Notes under the pieces: generated by a model
Database searches by the model: none
The model's input: only the letters and a program-made list of their open reading frames with translations
Told to the model about the DNA's origin: nothing
Shown here: positions 36,005 to 44,200 of the stretch, piece after piece
Numbering within the stretch: position 1 is the stretch's first letter
How the letters are laid out: each line of letters starts with the position of its first letter
Position numbers and translations under genes: made by a program
From: Desulfovibrio desulfuricans DSM 642
GTDB taxonomy: Bacteria; Desulfobacterota; Desulfovibrionia; Desulfovibrionales; Desulfovibrionaceae
Assembly (NCBI RefSeq): GCF_000420465.1
Contig: NZ_ATUZ01000014.1
Location: forward strand, 124,001 to 188,000
Length of the DNA: 64,000 nt
Direction: 5' to 3'

Positions 36005-37819
36005 CTACATGTCTATTCGGCTGATAACCCCATGCACGGCATGCACCGGCATTTTGTAAAACTGCACGAACGATGGCGCCAGTTTTTTGATGATGGCGTA
36101 AATGCGCCACAAGGGCGAACTGGTGAGGATGTCTTCCACACCATAAAAAATGACGCGCGGCTTGATGCCAGCCTCAGACAATATGTGGTAGATATCGACT
36201 ACCTCCATATAACCTGCAGCAACTTCAAAGACACGAATACCCTCAGCGGGGTCCTCATCAAAATGCCATGTCACGCCAATGGGCTCATTGGTGCGCCCGA
36301 TGCAAAGCATGATGTTCTGCTCATAAATGATGCCATTGCTGAACATGGTCTTGACTATGTATGGCGAAACCTTGTCCAGACTGCGCAGAAAAAATATGGC
36401 TGTACCGCGTATGGCGCAGCCCCTGGCCCGCTCTTCGGCAAATTTTTCCAGAAACTGCTCCTTGCCCATGGGGCGCATGCGTTGATACGCAGCCCTCTGC
36501 CCACGGGTATAGATAAGAATAACAGTAAGAGGAATAAGGGAAATGAGAATGGACCAGTACCCGCCGTGCGGGAATTTATGAAAATTGGCAAAGAGATAGA
36601 TAAAATCAAGCACACAGACAATGGCCGCAATGACGGAATTGAAGTGCCGCCCCTGTAAATGAAAAATCCATACCATGAATGAGGCCGTTATGGACATGGT
36701 ACCTGTAACTGCAAGGCCATAAGCCGCAGCAAGCTTGTGGGATTCGCCAAATCCACAGATGGCGAGCACCACTGCCACATACAAAGCCCAGTTTACTGAA
36801 TTGATATATATCTGCGAGTGCAACTCTTTTGAGGTAAAGTCTACCTTGAACAAGGGCATGATGTGAGTTGCCATGCACTGATACATGATGGAAAACAAGC
36901 CGCTTATGAGGGCTTGCGAGGCAATAACCGTGGCCATGAGGCTGAGTATCAGGAATGGAACATACAGATGTCTGGCCTGGCTGTTGATCAATTCAAACAG
37001 CACGTTCCCGGCATCAGGATTGCGGATAAGAAACGAGGTCTGCCCCATATAACTGGCTACCAGAGCCACAAAAACAATGCCCCATGCCGCAATAATGGGT
37101 TTACGCCCCATGTGCCCCATATCCGCATAGAGAGCCTCGCCGCCTGTGGCGCACAAAATAACCTCAGACAGCACAAAAAAGCTCGCAATACCGTTGTGCA
37201 CCATAAAATCGATGGCATACATGGGGTTCAGCGCCTTGACCACCTGAGGCGTCTGCGTAATGGAGGCTATGCCTGAAACAGCCAGCACGCCGAACCACAG
37301 CGCCATGATCGGGCCAAACACGCCAGACACCGCGCCACTGCCTTTTTTCTGCACGGCAAAAAGCACCGTCGTAAAGACCAGGGCAACGGAAATAATCGCA
37401 ACTTTAGGGGTTTGCTCAAGGCCTGGCACAAGGGTCAGGCCTTCCACCGCTGAAAGGATGGAAATGGCCGGGGTAATGACCCCGTCGCCAATGAGCAGTG
37501 AAACACCCACAAAAGCCATAACCGAAGCAAAGCCGATTTTTCTGCCAGAACGCAGCAAGGGCCGCAGGATGGAAAGCAGCACAATGGTGCCGCCCTCGCC
37601 GCCCTTGCTCAGGCTCATGGCCAACCACGCGTATCCCACGGTTACGAGCAGCAGCAAAGTCCAGATAACCAGCGAAAGAATGCCGATAAAATGGTCTTCT
37701 GTGCGCTCGGTCAGCATGAATATGACTGCCAGCGTATATATGGGGCTTGTGCCGATATCGCCAAACACAAGGCCCAGCGACTTGACGATTGAAGAAAACG
37801 TTATCTGCTGCGAATCCAT
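36005..37819 (-). CDS. kup: Kup-family potassium uptake permease
   Basis: 604-residue inner-membrane K+/H+ symporter. The family start SLGLVFGDIGTSPIYTLAVI, GGEGGTIVLLSILRP, LLIGDGVITPAISILSAVEG and FSEVILCATGGEALYADMGH-like segments are all recognisable, with about 12 membrane helices to residue 440 and a cytoplasmic C-terminal domain. The ATG at 37819 has GGAGG 5 nt upstream; an upstream TTG overlaps this Shine-Dalgarno. The likely regulator of expression is not visible. Confidence 0.95.
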   Translation of the reverse strand: MDSQQITFSSIVKSLGLVFGDIGTSPIYTLAVIFMLTERTEDHFIGILSLVIWTLLLLVTVGYAWLAMSLSKGGEGGTIVLLSILRPLLRSGRKIGFASVMAFVGVSLLIGDGVITPAISILSAVEGLTLVPGLEQTPKVAIISVALVFTTVLFAVQKKGSGAVSGVFGPIMALWFGVLAVSGIASITQTPQVVKALNPMYAIDFMVHNGIASFFVLSEVILCATGGEALYADMGHMGRKPIIAAWGIVFVALVASYMGQTSFLIRNPDAGNVLFELINSQARHLYVPFLILSLMATVIASQALISGLFSIMYQCMATHIMPLFKVDFTSKELHSQIYINSVNWALYVAVVLAICGFGESHKLAAAYGLAVTGTMSITASFMVWIFHLQGRHFNSVIAAIVCVLDFIYLFANFHKFPHGGYWSILISLIPLTVILIYTRGQRAAYQRMRPMGKEQFLEKFAEERARGCAIRGTAIFFLRSLDKVSPYIVKTMFSNGIIYEQNIMLCIGRTNEPIGVTWHFDEDPAEGIRVFEVAAGYMEVVDIYHILSEAGIKPRVIFYGVEDILTSSPLWRIYAIIKKLAPSFVQFYKMPVHAVHGVISRIDM

Positions 37820-37965
37820 GTGGTCCTCCAAGCATTGCAGCGCACCATAAAGCAGACACGAGCGGCTGGCAAGACAGCCTGGAATGCACGGTCCTTAAGG
37901 ATTTGCAGGTTCTCTGACGGATAGTGCCTCTGCGCCACACCAACGCGGCCGCTGCCCATAAACGC

Positions 37966-37992
37966 AAAAACGCCGCCCCTTGCGGGGCGGCG
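37966..37992 (-). terminator. Terminator of the lactate permease gene
   Basis: CGCCGCCCC-GCAA-GGGGCGGCG in minus orientation, followed by TTTTTGCG. Lies 26 nt past the lldP stop. Confidence 0.88.
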
Positions 37993-38017
37993 CCAGATTA
38001 CGGAAGGAAAACCAAGT

Positions 38018-39658
38018 TTACGGCAGCATCCAATGCAGCACGTTAGACTGCAAGTAGGTGAGCACGCAGATAAAGGCCGTCATGGCCAAGCTGTGCCCAA
38101 GCGTAAACCGGAAGAGGTCGCCTTCATGACCAACCAGATTGGTGGCAGCAGTTGCCACACTGATGGACTGGGGCGAAATCATCTTACCGGTAACACCACC
38201 GGACGAGTTGGCGGCAACGGCCAGAGCCGGATCCATGCCCACCACTTCAGCCGTGGAGCGCTGCATACCGCAGAACAGGGCATTGGAAGAAGTGTCCGAA
38301 CCGGTCAGGAACACGCCCAGCCAGCCCAGAATGGGCGAGAAGAGCGGGAACAACGGGCCAGTCAGGGTAAAGGCGATACCCAGGGTGGAACTCATGCCCG
38401 AGAAGTTCATGAGGTAAGCCAGGCCCAGGATCATGGCGATGGTCAGGATGGGGAAGCGCAGCTGATGAACGGTACGGAACAGGCAGCTGACGGCCTTGCC
38501 AAACGAATAACCAGGCATGAAAGGCACGGAGAAGAAACCAGCCAGCAGAATGGCCGTACCACCAGCGGAGAGCCAGTTGAACGTGAACACTGCGGGGTAG
38601 TTGGGATCCTTGCCAGCGGCCAGAATGGGAGCAGCCTTGTGAACCATGCCGTCAAGAGCGGGCCAGGAGAACTTGAGCACCGAACCGGGCACGGCGTTCA
38701 GCATGTTCTTGAACTGGGGCAGGCCCCACAAGAACACCATGACGGCCAGAACGATGTAAGGCAGCCACGCGCGAAGCACGATACCCGTTGAAGGGGCAGC
38801 ACCGCTCAGCACGGTTTCCTTTTCACCCTCAAAGCGCCACACGGTCTTGGGCTTCCACACGCGCAGCAACAGCACCATGGCGATGATGGTGATAAGAGCC
38901 GACATGATATCGGGCAGCGTAGCGCCATGGTAGTTGGAGAACAGGAACTGCGAACCGGCGAAGCTCACGCCAGCCACGATGATGGCGGGCAGCACTTCCA
39001 TGGCGCGCTTGAAGCCGCACATGACCACGCAGAGCCACAGGGGCACCAGAATGGACAGGAAAGGCAGCTGACGGCCCACGATCTGGCTCACGTGCATTTC
39101 GGGAATGCCGGAAACCTGGGCGCCAACGATGATCGGGATACCAATGGCACCAAAGGCCACGGGCGCGGTGTTGGCAATCAGACAGATACCAGCGGCGTAC
39201 AGGGGGCGGAAGCCCAGGCCCACCAGCATGGCGGCGGTGATCGCCACAGGGGTGCCGAAGCCAGCGGTACCTTCAATGAAGGAACCAAAGGCAAAGGCGA
39301 TAAAGATAGCCTGCAAACGGCGGTCGTCTGTCAGACGCGCGAGCGATTCTTTGATGTATTCAAATTCGCCCGACTCCACAGTCATGTTGTACACCCAGAC
39401 CGCCGTAATAACGATCCAGATGATGGGGAAGAGACCAAAGGCTGCGCCGTAGCTAAATGCGCCCAGCGCTGTTCCGAACGGCATGCCCCACACAGCAACC
39501 GCCAGAACGAAAGAAAGTGCCACAGCGAGAACCGCAGCGTAATGCCCCTTAGCACGACGCACGGCCAGCATGTAAAAAAGGCTGATCAGGGGGATACCTG
39601 CCAGCAGGGCGGAAACTACAGCTCCACCAACCGGATCATACACTTGTGTCCAAGCCAT
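38018..39658 (-). CDS. lldP: L-lactate permease (LctP/LldP family)
   Basis: 546-residue inner-membrane lactate/H+ symporter with about 13 helices. The family sequences AFAFGSFIEGTAGFGTPVAI, GLGFRPLYAAGICLIANTAP and FLTGSDTSSNALFCGMQ are conserved, as is the end GGVTGKMISPQSISVATAAT. It supplies lactate, the classic Desulfovibrio electron donor, and pairs in function with the lactate dehydrogenase at 60.4 kb. The ATG at 39658 gives MAWTQVYDP. Its GAGGG Shine-Dalgarno sits in the loop of a 7-bp hairpin that ends right at the start codon. Confidence 0.95.
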   Translation of the reverse strand: MAWTQVYDPVGGAVVSALLAGIPLISLFYMLAVRRAKGHYAAVLAVALSFVLAVAVWGMPFGTALGAFSYGAAFGLFPIIWIVITAVWVYNMTVESGEFEYIKESLARLTDDRRLQAIFIAFAFGSFIEGTAGFGTPVAITAAMLVGLGFRPLYAAGICLIANTAPVAFGAIGIPIIVGAQVSGIPEMHVSQIVGRQLPFLSILVPLWLCVVMCGFKRAMEVLPAIIVAGVSFAGSQFLFSNYHGATLPDIMSALITIIAMVLLLRVWKPKTVWRFEGEKETVLSGAAPSTGIVLRAWLPYIVLAVMVFLWGLPQFKNMLNAVPGSVLKFSWPALDGMVHKAAPILAAGKDPNYPAVFTFNWLSAGGTAILLAGFFSVPFMPGYSFGKAVSCLFRTVHQLRFPILTIAMILGLAYLMNFSGMSSTLGIAFTLTGPLFPLFSPILGWLGVFLTGSDTSSNALFCGMQRSTAEVVGMDPALAVAANSSGGVTGKMISPQSISVATAATNLVGHEGDLFRFTLGHSLAMTAFICVLTYLQSNVLHWMLP

Positions 39659-39680
39659 ATAACAGACCCTCAACTGTTAT
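39659..39680 (-). promoter_or_regulatory. Hairpin presenting the lldP Shine-Dalgarno in its loop
   Basis: Minus orientation: ATAACAG-TTGAGGGT-CTGTTAT directly followed by the ATG. The 7-bp arms are perfect and the GAGGG ribosome binding site lies in the 8-nt loop. It could be a thermosensor, a protein-bound translational operator or a DNA dyad. Confidence 0.5.
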
Positions 39681-39831
39681 GTGTTGCTAGGGGGCTTGAG
39701 CAGAGCGAGTCCCTTCCGTGCGACCCAGAAATGCTACCTCTTTCCCCCCAATAAGACCTTTGAGTGCGAATATAATCTTTCAGCAAAAAATACAATATGT
39801 TTCCCTATCCAAGTCGAGACAAAACTTACTG

Positions 39832-40806
39832 CTATTGTCGCAAATTGGCTGGCAGCGCGAAATACAGGCGGGCGGCCACGTCAAAAAAAAATCCTGGCAG
39901 ATAACTTGCCCACCAGAAAATCCTGAATTTGCGCCCGCTGTGCCGCCAGGGTCTTATGGCCTCCCGGGCGGCGGCGTTGTGCCCTTCGCGCCACAGGGCA
40001 ACAGCTTTCTGAAAACCCGCCCTGCGGGTCATCATTGTGACAAGACCTGAATATTCCTGATCATAGCCAGGGTACAACACCCGGTGTTTCTCAAGGATAC
40101 GCAAAGTTTCATCAGCAAACTGGCCAAATTTGCGAAAGGTCGTGTTGCCCCCATGCACCCGCCAAAGGGTCAGAGGCTCATCCACAAAGTCCAGCTCCCA
40201 GTCGTGGGCAATGCGGTAAAAAACATCGGCCTCCTCGCACACGTTGAGGCTCTGGTCAAACCACCCCCCGTTGCGCCCTTCACCCGATGGTGTTTTATCG
40301 GGCGAAAGGCTTGCCAGCGCCTCGCGGCTGACCATGGCCGACGACATGGAAATCCACTGGCGTTCCATCAATGCGGCAAAGGCCATGCCCCGCGCAGGGG
40401 ACGTTTCGGCAAAAAGCCTCTTGAACACACGCTTGCCGTCAAAAATTTCCGTGTCCGTGCACACCAGACCCACACGCGGATTGGCTTCAAACAGGGCCAC
40501 CTGGCGTTCCAGCTTGGTAGGCCGCCACACGTCATCGCAGTCAAGAAAGGCCAGATACCGCCCACGGGCCTGCGCCAGGGCCAGATTGCGCCCCTCGCCC
40601 AGAGGCACAATGCTCTCTCCCCGGAAGTAGCGCACCTTTTCGCCATAGCTTTTGGCAATGGCGGGGCTTTCGTCCGTTGAGCAGTTGTCCCAGAAAACAA
40701 CCTCAAAATCCGTGAATGTCTGGGCCATGAGGCTGTCCATGGCTTCGCGCAGATCGCGGGAACTGTTCAGGCAATTCATGATGACCGAAACTGCGGGGGC
40801 GTTCAT
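39832..40806 (-). CDS. Glycosyltransferase family 2
   Basis: 324-residue inverting GT-A glycosyltransferase. N-terminal domain VSVIMNCLNSSRDLREAMDS, FEVVFWDNCSTDESPAIAKS and the metal site AFLDCDDVWRPTKLERQ; acceptor-side CEEADVFYRIAHDWELDFVD; C-terminal helices with no clear membrane segment. Last of three overlapping minus-strand genes (DegT, GtrA, GT2), coupled to gtrA by ATGA. GtrA-GT2 pairs commonly add single sugars to envelope glycans via polyprenyl-phosphate sugar. Exact target unknown. Confidence 0.9.
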   Translation of the reverse strand: MNAPAVSVIMNCLNSSRDLREAMDSLMAQTFTDFEVVFWDNCSTDESPAIAKSYGEKVRYFRGESIVPLGEGRNLALAQARGRYLAFLDCDDVWRPTKLERQVALFEANPRVGLVCTDTEIFDGKRVFKRLFAETSPARGMAFAALMERQWISMSSAMVSREALASLSPDKTPSGEGRNGGWFDQSLNVCEEADVFYRIAHDWELDFVDEPLTLWRVHGGNTTFRKFGQFADETLRILEKHRVLYPGYDQEYSGLVTMMTRRAGFQKAVALWREGHNAAAREAIRPWRHSGRKFRIFWWASYLPGFFFDVAARLYFALPANLRQ

Positions 40807-41339
40807 GCTTTATCCTCATTGCGCGCGGTGGGGGGGGTGGATGTCTGTTGCGCCGGGCTTTGCCCTGCCCCGGCGGCAGCGAATGAAGCCTGCGTTCTGA
40901 ATACCCAGACCTTGCACAGCGCATAAACCATGAGAGGCACGGTCAGAACAGCAACGGGCATGGCCCAGGCATAAGGAATTCCAAGCCGCACCAGCAGCCA
41001 GACAATGGCCGAATTGCAGCACAGACCCACAGCCTGGGTAGCCGCAAAGCGCGGCAGCATGGTGCGGTGGCTGGCAATGCCTGCGGCGGAATCCGCGGCG
41101 CGGAACGTCCACAGGCATTGCCCAAGATAGGAAACAATAAAACTGAGCGTATAGGCCAGGGCGTTGCCCGCCAGCGTGGGCAAACCTGCCACGTTGACGA
41201 ACAACAGCCCCAGCAGAAAGTAGCTTACGGAAGCCGCGCCGCCCACAATGCCAAAGCGCACCCAGCGCCGGGCCAAAAGCCCGCGCACCAGATCCACCAG
41301 CCATCTGAAGCCCGGCACAGCCTGCCAGCCGCTAACCAC
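40803..41339 (-). CDS. GtrA-like membrane protein
   Basis: 178 residues with four membrane helices (about 30-150: VRFGIVGGAASVSYFLLGLL, LAYTLSFIVSYLGQCLWTF, ATQAVGLCCNSAIVWLLVRL, VAVLTVPLMVYALCKVWVF). These are typical of the GtrA family, which handles polyprenyl-linked glucose or other sugars at the inner membrane. The GTG at 41339 is preferred because AGGAG lies 7 nt before it; an in-frame GTG six codons upstream would put the Shine-Dalgarno inside the gene. It follows the aminotransferase by 27 nt. Confidence 0.88.
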   Translation of the reverse strand: MVSGWQAVPGFRWLVDLVRGLLARRWVRFGIVGGAASVSYFLLGLLFVNVAGLPTLAGNALAYTLSFIVSYLGQCLWTFRAADSAAGIASHRTMLPRFAATQAVGLCCNSAIVWLLVRLGIPYAWAMPVAVLTVPLMVYALCKVWVFRTQASFAAAGAGQSPAQQTSTPPTARNEDKA

Positions 41340-41366
41340 GGCAAATCTCCTGCGCACTGGCGAGCG

Positions 41367-42506
41367 CTACTTGAGTGCGGCAACAAGCGCGTCGCACACG
41401 CTCTCCACATCTTCGGCGCTGAGGCCGGGGTGCAGGGGCAGGGTCACAAGTTCGCCATAGAGCTGTTCCGTCACGGGCAGCGACTCCGCGCCCCCGCCAA
41501 AGCAGCTAAGCAGGTGGTTGGGTTTGTAATGCACGCCGGTGGGGATATCGCGTGCCGCCATAAATTCCTTAACGGCATCTTTGCGGCCACCCAACACACG
41601 CACGGGCATGATATGGCGCACCACAAAGTCCTGCGGATCAGTGGCCAGCAGGGCAAGGCCCTCCACGTTGGCGAGGCGCTGTTCATAAATGGCTGTAAGC
41701 ATTCGGCGTGCCGGAATAAATTCCGATTCAAGCCGCCCAAGCTGTACCCGCCCGATGGCGGCCATGATATTGCTCATGTGATAGCGCCAGCCCTGACGGG
41801 TCACATCGGGATCCCACGAACGCGCCCCGGCAAACCGCTGTTTTGCATCGTTGGCTACAGAAAGCAGCCGGGCGTCAGAGGCCAGATTTCCGGCGGCCTC
41901 ATCAAAGGCCACCAGGCAGCCGCCCTCACCGCAGGTGATATTCTTGATGCCGTCAAAGCTGAAGCAGACCATGTCGCCAAAGCTGCCGATCATGCGTCCC
42001 CTGCTTTTGCAGCCAAAGGCGTGGGCGGCGTCTTCCACCACGCGCAAGCCCTTTGCACGGGCAAAATCGTATATGGCGTCAATATGCCAGGGATTGCTGG
42101 CATAGTGCACGGGCATGATGGCAATGGTGCGGGGGGTCAGGCGGCGTTCGGCATCGGCAAGGTCGATGGTGCCGGTTTCGGGCAGCACGTCGCAGGCCAC
42201 AGGCTTGCAGCCCGCGGCGGTAATGGCCTGAAAAGACGCCACAAAGGTAAGGGAAGGAACCAGAACTTCCGGCTTGCCGTCTACGCGGCACTGGGCGGCA
42301 ACGCCATCCACAGCCAGATGCAGGGCCGCAGTACCTGTATTTACGGAAATAACCTGACTGGGCTTAACGCCGAGGTAGCGGGCGACTTCTTCTTCAAAAA
42401 GACGCACTTCGTTGCCCATGCCGAGGTAGCCGTCTTCAGTAATAACACGGCTTACGGCGCGGGCTTCAGCTTCACCCACAATGGAGCGGGAAAGACGCAT
42501 GGACAT
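41367..42506 (-). CDS. DegT/DnrJ/EryC1/StrS-family sugar aminotransferase
   Basis: 379-residue PLP enzyme that makes an amino sugar from a nucleotide-linked keto-sugar. PLP site: VNTGTAALHLAVDGV, VEDAAHAFGCKSRGRMIGSF, and the Schiff-base Lys in SFDGIKNITCGEGG. The end HVKPNHLL-like VHYKPNHLLSCFGG is typical. GGAGG precedes the ATG. It heads a three-gene set with GtrA and GT2, suggesting an amino-sugar decoration of a surface glycan. No dehydratase for its substrate is nearby. Confidence 0.92.
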   Translation of the reverse strand: MSMRLSRSIVGEAEARAVSRVITEDGYLGMGNEVRLFEEEVARYLGVKPSQVISVNTGTAALHLAVDGVAAQCRVDGKPEVLVPSLTFVASFQAITAAGCKPVACDVLPETGTIDLADAERRLTPRTIAIMPVHYASNPWHIDAIYDFARAKGLRVVEDAAHAFGCKSRGRMIGSFGDMVCFSFDGIKNITCGEGGCLVAFDEAAGNLASDARLLSVANDAKQRFAGARSWDPDVTRQGWRYHMSNIMAAIGRVQLGRLESEFIPARRMLTAIYEQRLANVEGLALLATDPQDFVVRHIMPVRVLGGRKDAVKEFMAARDIPTGVHYKPNHLLSCFGGGAESLPVTEQLYGELVTLPLHPGLSAEDVESVCDALVAALK

Positions 42507-42663
42507 AAGGCCTCCTGCTGCGGCGGCATAACCGTAGCGGCTGTGCCGCTCCGGCTGGCGAAGGCTTCAGGCTGCGCGTCGTTCACTCAAAACACCGCAG
42601 GACGCCGGGCTTTAAAAAGTCCGCCGTCCGCACGGAATCAGTAGTGCGCGCCTGGCCGCCATG

Positions 42664-43176
42664 CTAACCCGCATCGGCGTTCATGTCGCTCAATAACGTG
42701 TCGAGGTCAAGCAGAATGAGCAGGCGGTCTTCAAGCTTGCCCACGCCCCGGATATACTCGGAGCCGATACCGCAAACCACCGGTGGCGCGGGCTCCACAG
42801 TGGAGGCGGGAATGCGCAGCACTTCGGACACGCCGTCCACCAGAAAACCCACTATCTTCTGGTTAAATTCCATTACAACAATGCGCGTGTTGCCATCGTG
42901 CTCCAGGGCGGGCATGCTGAAGCGCGTACGCATGTTGACGACCGGAATAACCTTGCCGCGCAGATTGATGACGCCTTCAATAAAGGCTGCGGCATGGGGT
43001 ACCATGGTGATCTGCATGAGACGGATGATTTCCTGAACGGAAAGGATGTCCACCCCGAACTCTTCTTCGCCAATGCGGAACGTCACCAGTTGGAGCAGAT
43101 CGCCCTCATGTTCCTGCCCGGAACCTTGCAGCACGTCCTGCCTAGTCGCCTGCGCCGCGTCCATTGTATCCGTCAT
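42664..43176 (-). CDS. cheW: CheW chemotaxis coupling protein
   Basis: 170-residue scaffold that links chemoreceptors to the CheA kinase. Family text: LLQLVTFRIGEEEFGVDILS, VQEIIRLMQITMVPHAAAFI, GVINLRGKVIPVVNMRTRF, IVGFLVDGVSEVLRIP and LILLDLDTLL. The ATG at 43176 lies 8 nt after GGAGG; a longer frame upstream lacks this. A sigma-28-type promoter lies 139 nt upstream, which fits control with late flagellar genes. Not adjacent to other che genes in this window. Confidence 0.95.
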   Translation of the reverse strand: MTDTMDAAQATRQDVLQGSGQEHEGDLLQLVTFRIGEEEFGVDILSVQEIIRLMQITMVPHAAAFIEGVINLRGKVIPVVNMRTRFSMPALEHDGNTRIVVMEFNQKIVGFLVDGVSEVLRIPASTVEPAPPVVCGIGSEYIRGVGKLEDRLLILLDLDTLLSDMNADAG

Positions 43177-43314
43177 GGGATGGCCTCCATGGTATAAGCG
43201 GGCGTTTTCCGCCCATGAATCGCCGCTTTTGCGGCAATCCGTCATATGCAATCCGCTGCAATCTGCGCCGGGATCGACCCCGCTAACTGGAGCGTTCAGG
43301 CCCCGGTTTCAACC

Positions 43315-43341
43315 TTATCGGACAGAGCTGAGAATACTTCA
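43315..43341 (-). promoter_or_regulatory. Sigma-28 (FliA)-type promoter of cheW
   Basis: In minus orientation: TGAAGTAT, 11-nt spacer, TCCGATAA. Against the consensus TAAAGTTT-N11-GCCGATAA this is 6 of 8 and 7 of 8 with the preferred spacing. It lies 139 nt upstream of the cheW start. Confidence 0.7.
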
Positions 43342-43375
43342 GAGTGGGTGACAAAAACAATACTTTCGGGCCGGG

Positions 43376-44200
43376 TTACGCCCAGCTTTCCACCAGTGTG
43401 CGTTCCTGGGGATTCAGGTATTCCATCCAGATTCCCCGCATGTAGTCATAGTGATTGATGCACAGGTCAGGCAGGTTGGTTCGTTTATATGCCCATGGCT
43501 TGGGGCCGTGAAAATGCACTATCCGCGCTTCATCCCTGCATTCCTCTCTATAGGGGGGGCTGTTCCAGCAATCATCCAGCCGCGTAATGCGCTTGCCAAA
43601 AAAATAATTCACCAGCGACTGATCAAGGTTGCCGATACGCGATTCGTTTTCCCGGCAAAAAGCCATGAAGTGTCCTATCAGGTCGCGCTTGCGCAGCCGC
43701 TCAAGATTGAACAGCGCCACTCCGCTGGAATATGTCCAGATGGGAAAAGGCATGGGGACGGTATACCGTTCGCCCCTGTATTCATAAAAAAGCTGCTGGT
43801 GCTGGTGATAAAATGGAGCTGTGTATTCCCTTGCCATACCCACGTAGGGCGGATGTTGTGCAAAAAGTTCGTCCAGAGGACGATAAAAAAGCACATCCGT
43901 ATCGCAGTAAAGCACACGGTCGTCCTGGGCAAGCTCGGGCACAAGGGCCAGCTCAAGCTTGAGAAAGCATCCGGCGCAGGCCTGTCCCAGAGGCGTGAAA
44001 CCGCTTGGGTCAAGGCGCGGCGTATAGCGCGCAACAGGGATATTTTCCGCAGCAAGTTCTGCCAGCAAGGCCGCATCATTTCCGGCGTAGACGCAGAGGC
44101 AGGGGGCGTCCTTGCCCTGAACTGCGCGCAACGACCGCACCGCCACCTTGAGCAGGGTCAGGTACTTGATCTTGTCGTCAAGGCAAAAAACGGTCTTCAC
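43376..44200 (-). CDS. Glycosyltransferase family 8-like protein
   Basis: 274 residues resembling GT8 (LgtC/glycogenin-like) enzymes. The metal-binding DxD lies in VLYCDTDVLFYRPLDELF, the acceptor region in WTYSSGVALFNLERL, NLDQSLVNYFFGKRI carries the second conserved block, and the late HFHGPKPW resembles the HxxGxxKPW signature. No membrane segment or signal. Its ATG overlaps the histidine kinase stop (ATGA), an odd pair. It probably modifies an envelope glycan; acceptor unknown. Confidence 0.85.
   Translation of the reverse strand: MKTVFCLDDKIKYLTLLKVAVRSLRAVQGKDAPCLCVYAGNDAALLAELAAENIPVARYTPRLDPSGFTPLGQACAGCFLKLELALVPELAQDDRVLYCDTDVLFYRPLDELFAQHPPYVGMAREYTAPFYHQHQQLFYEYRGERYTVPMPFPIWTYSSGVALFNLERLRKRDLIGHFMAFCRENESRIGNLDQSLVNYFFGKRITRLDDCWNSPPYREECRDEARIVHFHGPKPWAYKRTNLPDLCINHYDYMRGIWMEYLNPQERTLVESWA

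Noticed and set aside
41067..42644. 525-codon plus-strand frame opposite GtrA and the DegT aminotransferase
   Set aside because: Antisense to recognised genes, with low-complexity His/Gly/Ala composition.
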